From: JBEKHI01 sp050012355 | GTDB taxonomy: Bacteria; Actinomycetota; Actinomycetes; Streptosporangiales; Streptosporangiaceae | Length of the DNA stretch: 13,675 nucleotides | Assembly: GCA_050012355.1 (NCBI GenBank) | Contig: JBEKHI010000220.1 | Span: 1 to 13,675 of the forward strand | Direction: 5' to 3' | In this document: positions 1-6,357 of the stretch, piece after piece | Numbering within the stretch: position 1 is the stretch's first letter | Layout of the letters: each line of letters opens with the position of its first letter | Notes under the pieces: generated by a model | Seen by the model: the letters and a program-made list of their open reading frames with translations, nothing else | Databases searched by the model: none | What the model was told of the DNA's origin: nothing | Made by a program: the position numbers and the translations under genes

Positions 1-30
1 GGGGGCGGCGCCCCCCCCACGGCCATGTGA

Positions 31-777
31 ATGGGATACATGATGCGACCCAGCCGACCAGAGTCGGTCGTGCGTGACGGGCAGACCGTGGCCGTCGTCT
101 ACAGCAAGCTCCTGCACGCCATCCTCGACGGGGACATGGCCCCCGGGCGGGTCACCTCCCAGCTCGAGCTGGCGAACGACCTCGACGTCAGCCGGACACC
201 GCTGCGCGAGGCGCTTCGGATGCTGGAGCGTGAAGGGCTCGTGGTGCTGGATCCCAACCGGAGGGTACGGATCGCGCCGCTGTCTCTCGGCGACGCCGAG
301 GATCTGTACGTTACGCGGGTGGCGCTGGAAACGGTCGCCATCAAGATCACCGTTCCGCAGCTCAAAGACGAGGACATCGCGGAGCTGGAAGGTCTCATGG
401 CCCAGATGGATCATCTGGTCTCGGTCGGCTCCTCTCGGTACGACCACGCGCATGCCTCCTTTCACGGGGCGCTGTGCCGTCATGCGGGCGACCGCGTCGA
501 CGAGCTGATGGGACAGCTCGCTTCGCACACCCAGCGCTACCGGGTCAGCTACGCCAGGACCTGGCGGGAGGAATGGCCGACGTGGCGCGCGGGGCACCGC
601 GCGATCCTCGACGCCGCGCGGGCCGCCGACCCCGGTCAGGCCGCCGACGAGCTAGCCGCGCACTACGTGCACACGGCCCGTCTCGTGGTGACCGCGATCG
701 AACCGGACTACCCGCTGGACCGGCTGCGACAGACAGTGGCGATGACCGCGCCCGGCGGTCTCCGCGCCTTCGCCTAG
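31..777 (+). CDS. GntR family transcriptional regulator, FadR/FCD subgroup
   Basis: This is a cytoplasmic DNA-binding repressor or activator that senses a small carboxylate-like ligand. Residues about 20-77 form a winged helix-turn-helix with the GntR signature (LANDLDVSRTPLREALRMLE, then EGLVV). Residues about 88-230 form an all-helical FCD ligand domain. Asp/His residues that usually bind a metal are visible: the YDHAHASFH stretch, His in AGHRAIL, and His in HYVHTAR. The 248-aa length is normal for FadR-type regulators. There is no clear ribosome site; in-frame ATGs at 40 and 43 are alternative starts, the latter preceded by GGGA. Its target is not identifiable because what lies upstream is outside the window. 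It is convergent with the LacI gene and their stop codons overlap. The family call is firm; the ligand is unknown. Confidence 0.93.
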   Translation: MGYMMRPSRPESVVRDGQTVAVVYSKLLHAILDGDMAPGRVTSQLELANDLDVSRTPLREALRMLEREGLVVLDPNRRVRIAPLSLGDAEDLYVTRVALETVAIKITVPQLKDEDIAELEGLMAQMDHLVSVGSSRYDHAHASFHGALCRHAGDRVDELMGQLASHTQRYRVSYARTWREEWPTWRAGHRAILDAARAADPGQAADELAAHYVHTARLVVTAIEPDYPLDRLRQTVAMTAPGGLRAFA

Positions 778-1817
778 TCGAGCCCCGCCGGCTGGGCGGT
801 GGCGCCGACCGCGCTGGTCGAGTCCCGCACCACGAGTTCGGGTTCGAGCACGACGTTGCGGTGCTGATGGACGGCTCCGTCGTCAGCAGCCTCTTCGAGC
901 AGAAGTCCGGTCGCGATCCTGCCCATCTCCGCGGATGGCTGCCGCACTGAGCTCAGCGGGACGGCCGCAGCGGCGGCGAATTCGATGTCGTCGTAGCCGA
1001 TGATCGCCATCTCCCCCGGCACCGACACCCCGGCCGCGTACAACGCCTGTAGCACGCCGAGCGCCAGCAGGTCGTTCGCGCAGAACACCGCGGTCGGGCG
1101 CCGGGACAGGTTCAGCAGCCGGTGTCCCGCGTCCCGGCCGGCGGCCACATCCATCCGGGCAACCTCGATGTGGCTGAGCGCGTCCTCCGGAAGACCGCGC
1201 GCGATTAGCTCGGTGAGCGCTCCCGCCCGCCGGTCCCGGCACTGCGCCAGGCTCATCGGTCCGCTGACATAGCCGATCAGCGTGTGCCCGGCCTCTGCTA
1301 GATGCCCAGCGGCGAGGCGCCCGCCCGCCACGTCGTCGACCGACACCGAGCAGCCGCCAGGACCGGGGGCCACCCGGTCGACCAGCACGAACGGGATCTT
1401 CTGCCGACGCAGCACCTCCAGACCAGGACCGGTCCCGGCCGGGGTGAGCAGCACCCCGCGCACTCGCTGCTCGGCGAACAGCGACAGGTAATCTGCCTCC
1501 TGCACGGGATCGTTCGCGCTGTCGCACAGCAGGACCCGCAGTCCCGCGTCACGCGCGGCCCGTTCCGCGCCCGACGCCACCTGCACGAAGAAGGGGTTCG
1601 CCATGTCGAGCACGAGCATGGCGAGGAAGCGGCTCTGCCCTGCCCGCAGGTGACGGGCAGCCTCGCTGCGCACGTACCCAAGCTGCTCGATCACAGCCAG
1701 CACCCGGTCCCGGGTCTGCGGCGCTACCAGGTCCGGCCGGTTGATCACGTTCGACACGGTGCCCACCGAGACGTCGGCATGCCGAGCGACATCCTTTATG
1801 CCGACGATCCTCGCCAC
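774..1817 (-). CDS. LacI family transcriptional regulator
   Basis: This is a cytoplasmic sugar-responsive repressor. From the chosen GTG start the N-terminus reads VARIVGIKDVARHADVSVGT, so the LacI helix-turn-helix and hinge (VSNVINRP, ARHLRAGQS) begin within the first few residues, as usual for the family. The rest is a periplasmic-binding-protein-like sensor: LAMLVLDMANPFF, VSVDDVAGGRLAAGHL, FCANDLLALGVLQAL, IIGYDDIEFAAAAAVPLSSV. Upstream in-frame ATGs at 1847 and 1856 give the longer 360-aa version. I prefer GTG 1817 because a sigma70-like promoter (-10 at 1846-1851) would put transcription start downstream of both ATGs. GTG 1832 is a further option. TGAAACG-type half-sites at the promoter suggest autoregulation. 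The gene is monocistronic and convergent with the GntR gene. The ligand is unknown. Confidence 0.93.
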   Translation of the reverse strand: MARIVGIKDVARHADVSVGTVSNVINRPDLVAPQTRDRVLAVIEQLGYVRSEAARHLRAGQSRFLAMLVLDMANPFFVQVASGAERAARDAGLRVLLCDSANDPVQEADYLSLFAEQRVRGVLLTPAGTGPGLEVLRRQKIPFVLVDRVAPGPGGCSVSVDDVAGGRLAAGHLAEAGHTLIGYVSGPMSLAQCRDRRAGALTELIARGLPEDALSHIEVARMDVAAGRDAGHRLLNLSRRPTAVFCANDLLALGVLQALYAAGVSVPGEMAIIGYDDIEFAAAAAVPLSSVRQPSAEMGRIATGLLLEEAADDGAVHQHRNVVLEPELVVRDSTSAVGATAQPAGLD

Positions 1818-1834
1818 GGCGACATCGTACACTA

Positions 1835-1896
1835 CGAATCGTTTCATTATTAGCACCCATATGCGCCGTTACAAGCTTAATAAGCATTGAAACGAT
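1835..1896 (-). promoter_or_regulatory. LacI gene promoter with operator-like half-sites
   Basis: On the minus strand a -35-like TTGTAA (1869-1874) and a -10-like AATAAT (1846-1851) are separated by 17 bases. This is an AT-rich island in otherwise GC-rich DNA. ATCGTTTCA (1838-1846) and its exact reverse complement TGAAACGAT (1888-1896) flank the promoter. The first overlaps the -10 box and the second lies upstream of the -35. TGAAACG is the half-site type bound by many LacI-family proteins, so autorepression by the adjacent gene is likely but inferred. Confidence 0.5.
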
Positions 1897-1946
1897 GTAC
1901 TCGGCTACTCAGGGTAATGTCGGTTTTTGAGCGCCGGCAGTGGGCT

Positions 1947-2094
1947 CCGGCCAGCACGGGCCGGTACTTATCCCGGGTTCATGCACCTTGCCCGCCTGGC
2001 ATACCCGGACATTGCGGACGGGAAAGGTGCGCCAACCCGGGAGAAGTTAGCTGGCCGCCAGCGGGCACCGGCGGCGGGACCTGCTGCGAGCAGG
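1947..2094 (+). promoter_or_regulatory. Foldable leader region, candidate structured RNA
   Basis: This lies in the gene-free stretch between the LacI gene and the monooxygenase. Visible pairings in order: CCGGCC/GGCCGG (1947-1952 with 1959-1964). Next is a long imperfect stem, 1972-1989 with 2024-2041, that pairs 15 of 18 positions around a symmetric 3x3 internal loop (8 bp outside, 7 bp inside). A CCCG/CGGG pair (1991-1994 with 2019-2022) lies within it. Last is a perfect CCTGCT-GCG-AGCAGG hairpin (2080-2094). I compared it by eye with TPP, FMN, cobalamin and SAM-type riboswitch cores and found no match. It may be a new cis-regulatory RNA, a protein-binding site, or chance folding of GC-rich DNA. 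Confidence 0.3.
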
Positions 2095-2241
2095 CCTGGG
2101 GCTGGACGGTGATCGGCGGAATCGGCCGCGTCGTTATGGCACAATGCGTTCGGTTCTCTCCGGCGACTCAGCAGACCCATCGGGCACCAAAGTGGGTATG
2201 AGCCTCGGGATGGCGATTAACCAGAAGGAAGGGACCGGGCG

Positions 2242-3336
2242 GTGAGCGTGCGATGCGTGGTCGTGGGCGGCAGCCTGGTTGGCCTGTCCACGGCGATCGC
2301 GCTGTCCGAGCTGGGGATGGAGGTGACCGTCCTCGAGCGCAGCCCCGCTCCTGCCGTTGAGGGCGGCGGCGGCCTGGGCGTGGACACCGCGCTGCTGCGC
2401 CAGGTCACCGGCATCCGCGAGGAGCCTCCGGTGCTGCATGGCAGCGATCGTGACACCACCGCCTGGCACCTGCTGCAGGGGTGGCTGGAGGCGCACGCGG
2501 TGCGCCGACCAGGCATAACGGTGCATCGCGGGACACAAGTGACCAGTGTTGACCCGGAATCCGCGACTGTCGTCACTGCCGGTGGCGATGAGTACCGCGC
2601 GGACCTGGTGATCGGGGCTGACGGCGCGCGGAGCACGGTGCGCGCCGCCGTTGAACCGGGCTTCCCTGACGCCCGCTACGCGGGGGTGCTGTTGTGGCGC
2701 ACCCTGGTCGATGAGCGAGCCATGCCCGACAGCGGACCGCGGCTGGACGCCCGTGAGCCATCCCGGGAGGTTTACGCGGGTCCCTACCGGCTGGTTACGT
2801 ATCTCGTTCCCGGCGCGGCGGGCGAGACAAGCGTCGGGCACCGGCGCCTGAACATGGTCTGGTACGACCCCGAGCAGGGCGATCTGCTCCGGGACCGGGG
2901 CTTGCTGGACGGCGAGACGGTCCACGGCAGCCTGGCCCCGGGCGCGCTACCGGACGCGGTCCGGGAGCGTCTCGCCCGCTTCGCGGCCGCGAACTGGCCG
3001 AGCCCGTGGCGCGAGGCGCTGGCTATGGCGCTGGATGATGGGACCGTGTTCGGCACTCCGATCGTGCACTATGAGCCGAAGAGGCTGGCCCGCGGCCGGG
3101 CGGCACTGGCGGGCGACGCCGCGCACGCCGCCAGCCCGATGGTCGGCGGCGGCTTCTGGCAAGGACTGTACGACGTGCGCGCGCTCACCCGGATCCTGGC
3201 CGAGCTCACCGATGTGACGGCGGCGCTGCGACGCTATGCGGACCAGCGGCTCGGCCCGGCCGCCCAGCACGTGGCGGTCAGCGAGCGAGCGACCGCCGAA
3301 TACCTAGCCCACGCCGGTGCCCGGCCGGCCCAGTGA
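2242..3336 (+). CDS. FAD-dependent monooxygenase, 2,6-dihydroxypyridine hydroxylase (DHPH)-like
   Basis: This is a soluble class A flavoprotein hydroxylase, expected to insert one oxygen atom into an aromatic or heteroaromatic substrate using NAD(P)H and O2. The N-terminal Rossmann fold carries the FAD pyrophosphate motif G9-G10-S11-L12-V13-G14 and Glu32, which should bind the ribose. The GADG motif is at about 125-128 (Asp127), and the second FAD motif is LAGDAAHAASP (Asp292). The middle part (LLWRTLVDE, YLVPG, LNMVWY) resembles the substrate/dimer domain of the dihydroxypyridine hydroxylase group. The 364-aa length is close to that family. The GTG start is supported by AAGGAAGGG at 2225-2233. 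It is followed after 15 bases by a small ORF, probably in the same transcript. The flavin-hydroxylase assignment is firm; the substrate is not determinable. Confidence 0.9.
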   Translation: MSVRCVVVGGSLVGLSTAIALSELGMEVTVLERSPAPAVEGGGGLGVDTALLRQVTGIREEPPVLHGSDRDTTAWHLLQGWLEAHAVRRPGITVHRGTQVTSVDPESATVVTAGGDEYRADLVIGADGARSTVRAAVEPGFPDARYAGVLLWRTLVDERAMPDSGPRLDAREPSREVYAGPYRLVTYLVPGAAGETSVGHRRLNMVWYDPEQGDLLRDRGLLDGETVHGSLAPGALPDAVRERLARFAAANWPSPWREALAMALDDGTVFGTPIVHYEPKRLARGRAALAGDAAHAASPMVGGGFWQGLYDVRALTRILAELTDVTAALRRYADQRLGPAAQHVAVSERATAEYLAHAGARPAQ

Positions 3337-3351
3337 TAAGGGGACAACTGG

Positions 3352-3582
3352 ATGAATCTTGAAGAGACCCTGGCGAAGGTCGCGGAGCTCAGCAGCGAAG
3401 AGCTGCACATCGTGCGCAAGCGGGCCGAGGAAAAGACGGCCGCCCGCGATCATGGCCGCGACTTTGATGAGATGAAGCGCGCGGCGGACCGGCTGGATCA
3501 TTACGCACATCAGCTGCGCCGGTTGCATGACGAGGAGCTCGGCGAGCACTGGCGGCACGAGAGCGCGAGCGACCGGCAGTAG
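3352..3582 (+). CDS. Small charged helical protein, 76 aa, unknown function
   Basis: I do not recognise this protein. It is 76 residues, soluble, highly charged and predicted mostly helical. Alternating acidic and basic residues (VRKRAEEKTAARDHGRDFDE, then RAADRLDHYAHQLRRLHDEE) suggest an amphipathic or coiled-coil hairpin. The ATG has a good ribosome site (AAGGGG at 3338-3343) and starts 15 bases after the monooxygenase stop, so co-transcription is likely. Codon use matches its neighbours. It could be an accessory or stabilising partner of the flavoprotein, or a standalone regulator; neither is shown by sequence. A strong hairpin follows 15 bases after its stop. Confidence 0.7.
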   Translation: MNLEETLAKVAELSSEELHIVRKRAEEKTAARDHGRDFDEMKRAADRLDHYAHQLRRLHDEELGEHWRHESASDRQ

Positions 3583-3597
3583 CTTCCCTTGCGGGAG

Positions 3598-3641
3598 CCT
3601 GGCCGCGGAGTCGCCGGCAGGCAGTGCGCTCCGCGGCCGGG
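3598..3641. terminator. Bidirectional hairpin terminator
   Basis: Arms at 3598-3610 and 3629-3641 pair over 13 positions, with one G-T wobble. They contain the perfect GGCCGCGGAG/CTCCGCGGCC and continue inward with CGC/GCG after a one-base bulge. The hairpin sits between the stops of two convergent small genes (3582 and 3651). There is no T-run, as is common for actinomycete terminators. Confidence 0.7.
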
Positions 3642-3650
3642 CATGCGGAG

Positions 3651-3767
3651 CTAACTCCGGCGGTCGTGCTCGTGCTCGTACAACTCCCCCGCCGCCCACT
3701 CGACCATGACCGCGGTGAGACAGGCAGCGGCGGCGAGCACCAGCGCTACTCGTGCTTCCTTTCCCAT
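3651..3767 (-). CDS. Single-pass membrane microprotein, 38 aa
   Basis: The 38-aa product has a short charged N-terminus (MGKEAR), one hydrophobic helix of about 16-18 residues (VALVLAAAACLTAVMVEWAA) and a charged, His-containing tail (GELYEHEHDRRS). It should be a small inner-membrane protein with its tail outside or inside depending on orientation. I chose the ATG at 3767 because an excellent ribosome site (AAAGGGGAC) ends 3 bases upstream. A longer reading to 3875 lacks that support. It is divergent from the acetyltransferase gene. I do not know its function; a tail rich in His/Glu/Asp could bind metal, but that is speculation. Confidence 0.5.
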   Translation of the reverse strand: MGKEARVALVLAAAACLTAVMVEWAAGELYEHEHDRRS

Positions 3768-3858
3768 AACGTCCCCTTTCGCTGGCGTGGTCCCGGAGCG
3801 AACCCGCCACGGTTCCCAGGCTGACTCCTGGCTTAGTGAGCTGGCATCGCGCAGTTCA

Positions 3859-3876
3859 GGTGATCTGCGGGTCACC
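3859..3876. promoter_or_regulatory. Operator-like palindrome in a divergent intergenic region
   Basis: GGTGATC and GGTCACC are separated by 4 bases and form 7-bp arms with one wobble mismatch, 18 bp in total. It lies between the divergent microprotein gene (start 3767) and the acetyltransferase gene (start 3944), where a regulator site is expected. No cognate regulator is identifiable. Confidence 0.25.
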
Positions 3877-3943
3877 CGAACCTTGCGATGCGGCGATCGG
3901 TTTAGGGTGGGCTTGACCCGGTTCTGCCAGTGAATGGAGGCGC

Positions 3944-4672
3944 ATGATCTACCGCGGCATCGTCGATCAGTCCGAGATCGATCTCCTCGTATCGCGCCAT
4001 GCCAAGCGGGAAGTCAGCGCACGATGGGTGGCTGGCCTCCTGGAGCGCGGTGAGTCCCGGCCGGAATGGTGCCGCATGGCGCTGTCCGACGACGGCGAAC
4101 TGCTCGCCGCGCACGCGATGGACTCCTGGTCCATCGACCGGGACCCGGGCGAGACGCCGACGTTCGTGCACCTGCTCGGGCACGTGGACGAGGCAGCCGC
4201 GGTCGCGTTGCTCGATCACGACCTGCGCGCGTTCGACGAGGACGACCTCGTCGAGGTGTTCGCGGCCGTGACCGACGGGTCGGTCGACCATTCGATGATC
4301 ATTGGCCGCGCCGAGCACGGCCGTCGCGAGGAGGCGGCGATCCGGCTCGGCCAGGCACGGCGCCGCAAGCATGAGGATGACTGGTTCGTGGTCGGAGTGG
4401 ATGGCGCCGGAGTGCCGGTCGGCTACGTCCAGTCCGCACTCGACGTTGACGACGGAGGTTTCCTCGCCGAGATCGGCGTCGTCGAGTCACAACGTGGCCA
4501 TCGGTACGTGGACGAGCTTCTCGCGTATGGCACCGGTGTGCTGGCCGACCGCGGCGAGACCCAGATCAGGTCGCACACGGACGCGGCGAACCACGCGATG
4601 CGGGCCGCCTTCGCGCGCGGCGGCTACGCGGAGACCGGATCACGGCGCGACTTCCGGCGGGTCCCGCGCTGA
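3944..4672 (+). CDS. GNAT family N-acetyltransferase
   Basis: This is a cytoplasmic enzyme of the Gcn5-related fold, expected to transfer an acetyl group from acetyl-CoA to an amine. At 242 aa it is longer than a single GNAT domain. The C-terminal part (about 125-240) is a recognisable GNAT core: WFVVGVDGAGVPVGYVQS, then FLAEIGVVESQRGHRYVDEL, then NHAMRAAFARGGYAETGSRR. The N-terminal 120 residues look like a degenerate second GNAT repeat. In the acetyl-CoA loop the usual R/Q-x-x-G-x-G/A ends in Arg187 (codon CGG) instead of Gly/Ala, which may weaken cofactor binding. The ribosome site GGAGG ends 4 bases before the ATG. Its stop overlaps the start of the downstream phosphotransferase reading frame, suggesting coupled genes. 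The substrate is unknown. Confidence 0.85.
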   Translation: MIYRGIVDQSEIDLLVSRHAKREVSARWVAGLLERGESRPEWCRMALSDDGELLAAHAMDSWSIDRDPGETPTFVHLLGHVDEAAAVALLDHDLRAFDEDDLVEVFAAVTDGSVDHSMIIGRAEHGRREEAAIRLGQARRRKHEDDWFVVGVDGAGVPVGYVQSALDVDDGGFLAEIGVVESQRGHRYVDELLAYGTGVLADRGETQIRSHTDAANHAMRAAFARGGYAETGSRRDFRRVPR

Positions 4673-5606
4673 ACAGCGAGCCGGGCGACGAACTCGGGGA
4701 ACCCGTCCGCGGCTGGCTGTCCCGCGACGCGCTGCCCGGCCAGCGCATCCAGCACGCGAGCGCCCTGGACGGCGGCTATCGCAACGCCAACATCCTGCTG
4801 GTCACCGGCACGGAGATCGCTACGTGCTCCGCCGCTACCTGCAGCGCAATACCTGCGCCGTCGAGACCGCCCTGGCCGGTCGCCTCGCCGGCCTCGTACC
4901 GGTCGCGGAGGTTGTCGCCGCCGACCCCGATGGAAGCGCCGCGGGCGAGCCGGTCATGCTCTCCCGGTTCGTGCCAGGCGACCTGGTCAGTACAGTCCTC
5001 GGCTCACCCGGGGCCGACGGACTTGGCCGGGCGACCGGTGCCGTCCTGGCCGCGATCGGCACGATCACCTTCCCTCGCGCCGGGTTCTTCAGTGGGCCGG
5101 ATTTGATCCCCCGCAGCGCCGAGGGCCCGTCCGACCTGATGTCCTTCGTCGACCGATGCCTGCGGACCGGCAATGCCGACCGCGTCTTCACCCCGGCCGA
5201 GCAGGAAGCGTTGCGACAGCACGCGTCCCAGGCCGGTGCCCTGCTCGGCGCCGTTGATGGTTCCCGTCAGCTGGTGCACTCCGACTTCAACCCGAAGAAC
5301 CTGCTCGCTACCAGCCAGCACGGGACCTGGAGCATCACCGCCGTGCTGGACTGGGAATTCGCGTTCAGCGGGTCCCCGCTGTGCGACATCGGCAACATGC
5401 TGCGCTTCCGCGGTGAACTCCCCGAGGCTTTCGCCGACGGGTTCATCACCGGGTACCGCGACGCTGGTGGTGTGCTACCCGGCAACTGGCGTGAACTCAG
5501 CCAGGCCCTGGACCTGTTCGCCCTCGCTGACTTTCTCACCCGGCCGCCGAGCAACCCGTTCTTCGGCAAGGCGGTAGACATCCTCCGTAAGCGGCTCAGT
5601 TCCTAA
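4669..5606 (+). pseudogene. APH-fold (aminoglycoside phosphotransferase-like) kinase, frameshifted
   Basis: This is a phosphotransferase of the APH/choline-kinase fold that would phosphorylate a small hydroxylated substrate with ATP. The C-terminal part is intact: the catalytic loop VHSDFNPKNLLA (HxDxxxxN) and the metal-binding VLDWEFAFSGSPLCDIGNM. The N-lobe is split across two frames. One frame reads VRGWLSRDALPGQRIQHAS through GGYRNANILLVTGTE (to about 4815). The rest, DRYVLRRYLQRNTCAVETA, continues one base back. The shift lies at about 4813-4818 and would be repaired by one extra base. No ATG, GTG or TTG opens the first frame; only a CTG overlapping the acetyltransferase TGA at 4669 is available. 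No slippery heptamer is present. The gene is either a decayed kinase or affected by sequence errors. Homology is firm; the substrate is unknown. Confidence 0.75.
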
Positions 5607-5643
5607 CCGGTTACGCTGGCTACCAGGTGGCCGATGTCCGTGA

Positions 5644-5663
5644 GGCTCCGGACCGTCCGGGCC
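5644..5663. terminator. Small inverted repeat, possible terminator
   Basis: GGCTCCGGAC pairs with GTCCGGGCC with one bulged T. The core CCGGAC/GTCCGG is perfect around a single base, so the innermost pairs must open to make a loop. It lies 37 bases after the kinase stop and just before a possible convergent ORF stop at 5669. Confidence 0.3.
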
Positions 5664-5668
5664 GCGAG

Positions 5669-5917
5669 CTAGTCTTCATCGCCCGCCGCTGACCTCGTAA
5701 CGGCCGTCTCGGCCAGCAGGTCGTCGATCGCGTCCGCGCGGGCCTTCATCTGCCCGGCGGACGCGGTGAAGCCGCCGACTCGCGTCCGGCGCCGCTGCCT
5801 GGCTGTCGGCCCGTAACCGGTCAGCATGTGACGCAAAGCCGAATGGCACCACCACCTGGTAGCCGCGGTCGACAGCGGATTGATGGCTGCTCTTACGCGA
5901 CGCCCGGCCTGATTCAT
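5669..5917 (-). CDS. Doubtful 82-aa hypothetical ORF
   Basis: I do not recognise this product. The C-terminal half (GGFTASAGQMKARADAIDDL, then LAETAVTRSAAGDED) has clean actinomycete codon use with G/C in nearly every third position and reads like a real acidic helix. The N-terminal half does not. The ATG has a ribosome site (GGGAGG) 4 bases upstream. In the alternative minus frame around 5780-5870, VDRGYQVVVPFGFASHADRL and the following ADSQAAAPDASRRLHRV faintly recall the C-terminal part of isochorismatase-like cysteine hydrolases. The locus may therefore be a frame-scrambled remnant and not a live small gene. Confidence is low. Confidence 0.3.
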   Translation of the reverse strand: MNQAGRRVRAAINPLSTAATRWWCHSALRHMLTGYGPTARQRRRTRVGGFTASAGQMKARADAIDDLLAETAVTRSAAGDED

Positions 5918-6009
5918 CCTGCCTCCCGTTTGAGCGCACCCATCCGCACCCCATCATCCGCCGATTGCCACGAAGATGCGAACCTCGTCCGTCCTGTGGC
6001 CGGCCGGCC

Positions 6010-6031
6010 GGGCGGGCGGGCGGGCGGGCGG
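6010..6031 (+). other. G-quadruplex motif, (GGGC)5 tract
   Basis: Five GGG runs (6010-6012, 6014-6016, 6018-6020, 6022-6024, 6026-6028) are separated by single C bases and followed by GG. It is preceded by a GGCC-rich run from about 5998. Three or more G tracts with one-base loops is the most stable parallel-quadruplex pattern. It lies in the gene-poor stretch between the doubtful minus ORF and the MFS gene. Confidence 0.7.
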
Positions 6032-6091
6032 CAATTTGCCCGATATGCCCGAGCCTGCGGGGCCACCCGACGGCCCGGACTGGCCTGCCGG

Positions 6092-6144
6092 CAAGATAGT
6101 GGTAACTAGCCGTCGGCCGGCGACGGCTAGTTACCACTGTCTTG
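6092..6144. repeat. 24-bp-arm near-perfect hairpin (inverted repeat)
   Basis: The left arm 6092-6115 and right arm 6121-6144 are reverse complements at 23 of 24 positions. The exception is T6097 facing G6139, a wobble in plus-strand RNA. The loop is GCCGG (6116-6120). Arm ends read CAAGATAGTGG and CCACTGTCTTG. TGCCGG occurs directly on both sides (6086-6091 and 6151-6156). There is no coding gene across it that I can support. It could be a terminator, a foldback or miniature mobile element, or a protein site. It lies upstream of the MFS gene. Confidence 0.85.
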
Positions 6145-6357
6145 TCTCGTTGCCGGGTGCGATGCTGGAGGCTTGGCTGGCCGATAGCGGCCTACGGCGA
6201 CACATCGTGAGCAGTCAGAGGTTAAACGGCGTGCGGAGCATCCGCTATCTCTGGGAGGCGGCTCTCACCGTTCCAAAATCACCAGACCATGTGACGCTGG
6301 CTCACAAAATCGCGCGCGAAGCTGGCAGCTACTCGACGCGAGGAGGCAGTGATCACG

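Noticed and set aside
1972..2041. Known riboswitch (TPP, FMN, cobalamin or SAM type)
   Set aside because: The conserved core sequences of these classes are not present. Only secondary-structure potential is seen.
2115..2150. SigR-like promoter (GGAAT with downstream GTT)
   Set aside because: GGAAT is followed by GTT only after about 25 bases, not the 18-19 expected.
1887..2201. 104-aa plus-strand ORF (TTG start) in the leader
   Set aside because: Composition is Arg/Pro/Cys-rich with no family resemblance. It overlaps the foldable region, and its TTG start lies inside the operator-like repeat with no ribosome site.
4302..4814. N-terminal extension of the kinase frame into the acetyltransferase gene
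   Set aside because: The sequence is a shadow frame of the GNAT gene (Arg/Ser-rich, no family match). The real kinase N-lobe is in a different frame from about 4669.
4805..4825. Programmed ribosomal frameshift in the kinase
   Set aside because: No X-XXY-YYZ slippery heptamer, stop codon or downstream pseudoknot is visible at the junction. A one-base loss is simpler.
5676..6137. 153-aa minus-strand ORF across the long hairpin and G-rich tract
   Set aside because: It is low-complexity Arg/Gly/Pro sequence produced by the repeats, and its N-terminus is encoded by the hairpin. Only a faint hydrolase-like fragment remains, reported separately.
6086..6156. TGCCGG direct repeats as proof of a transposed element
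   Set aside because: Six GC-rich bases recur easily by chance in this sequence and no transposase is present. Kept only as a hint in the hairpin finding.
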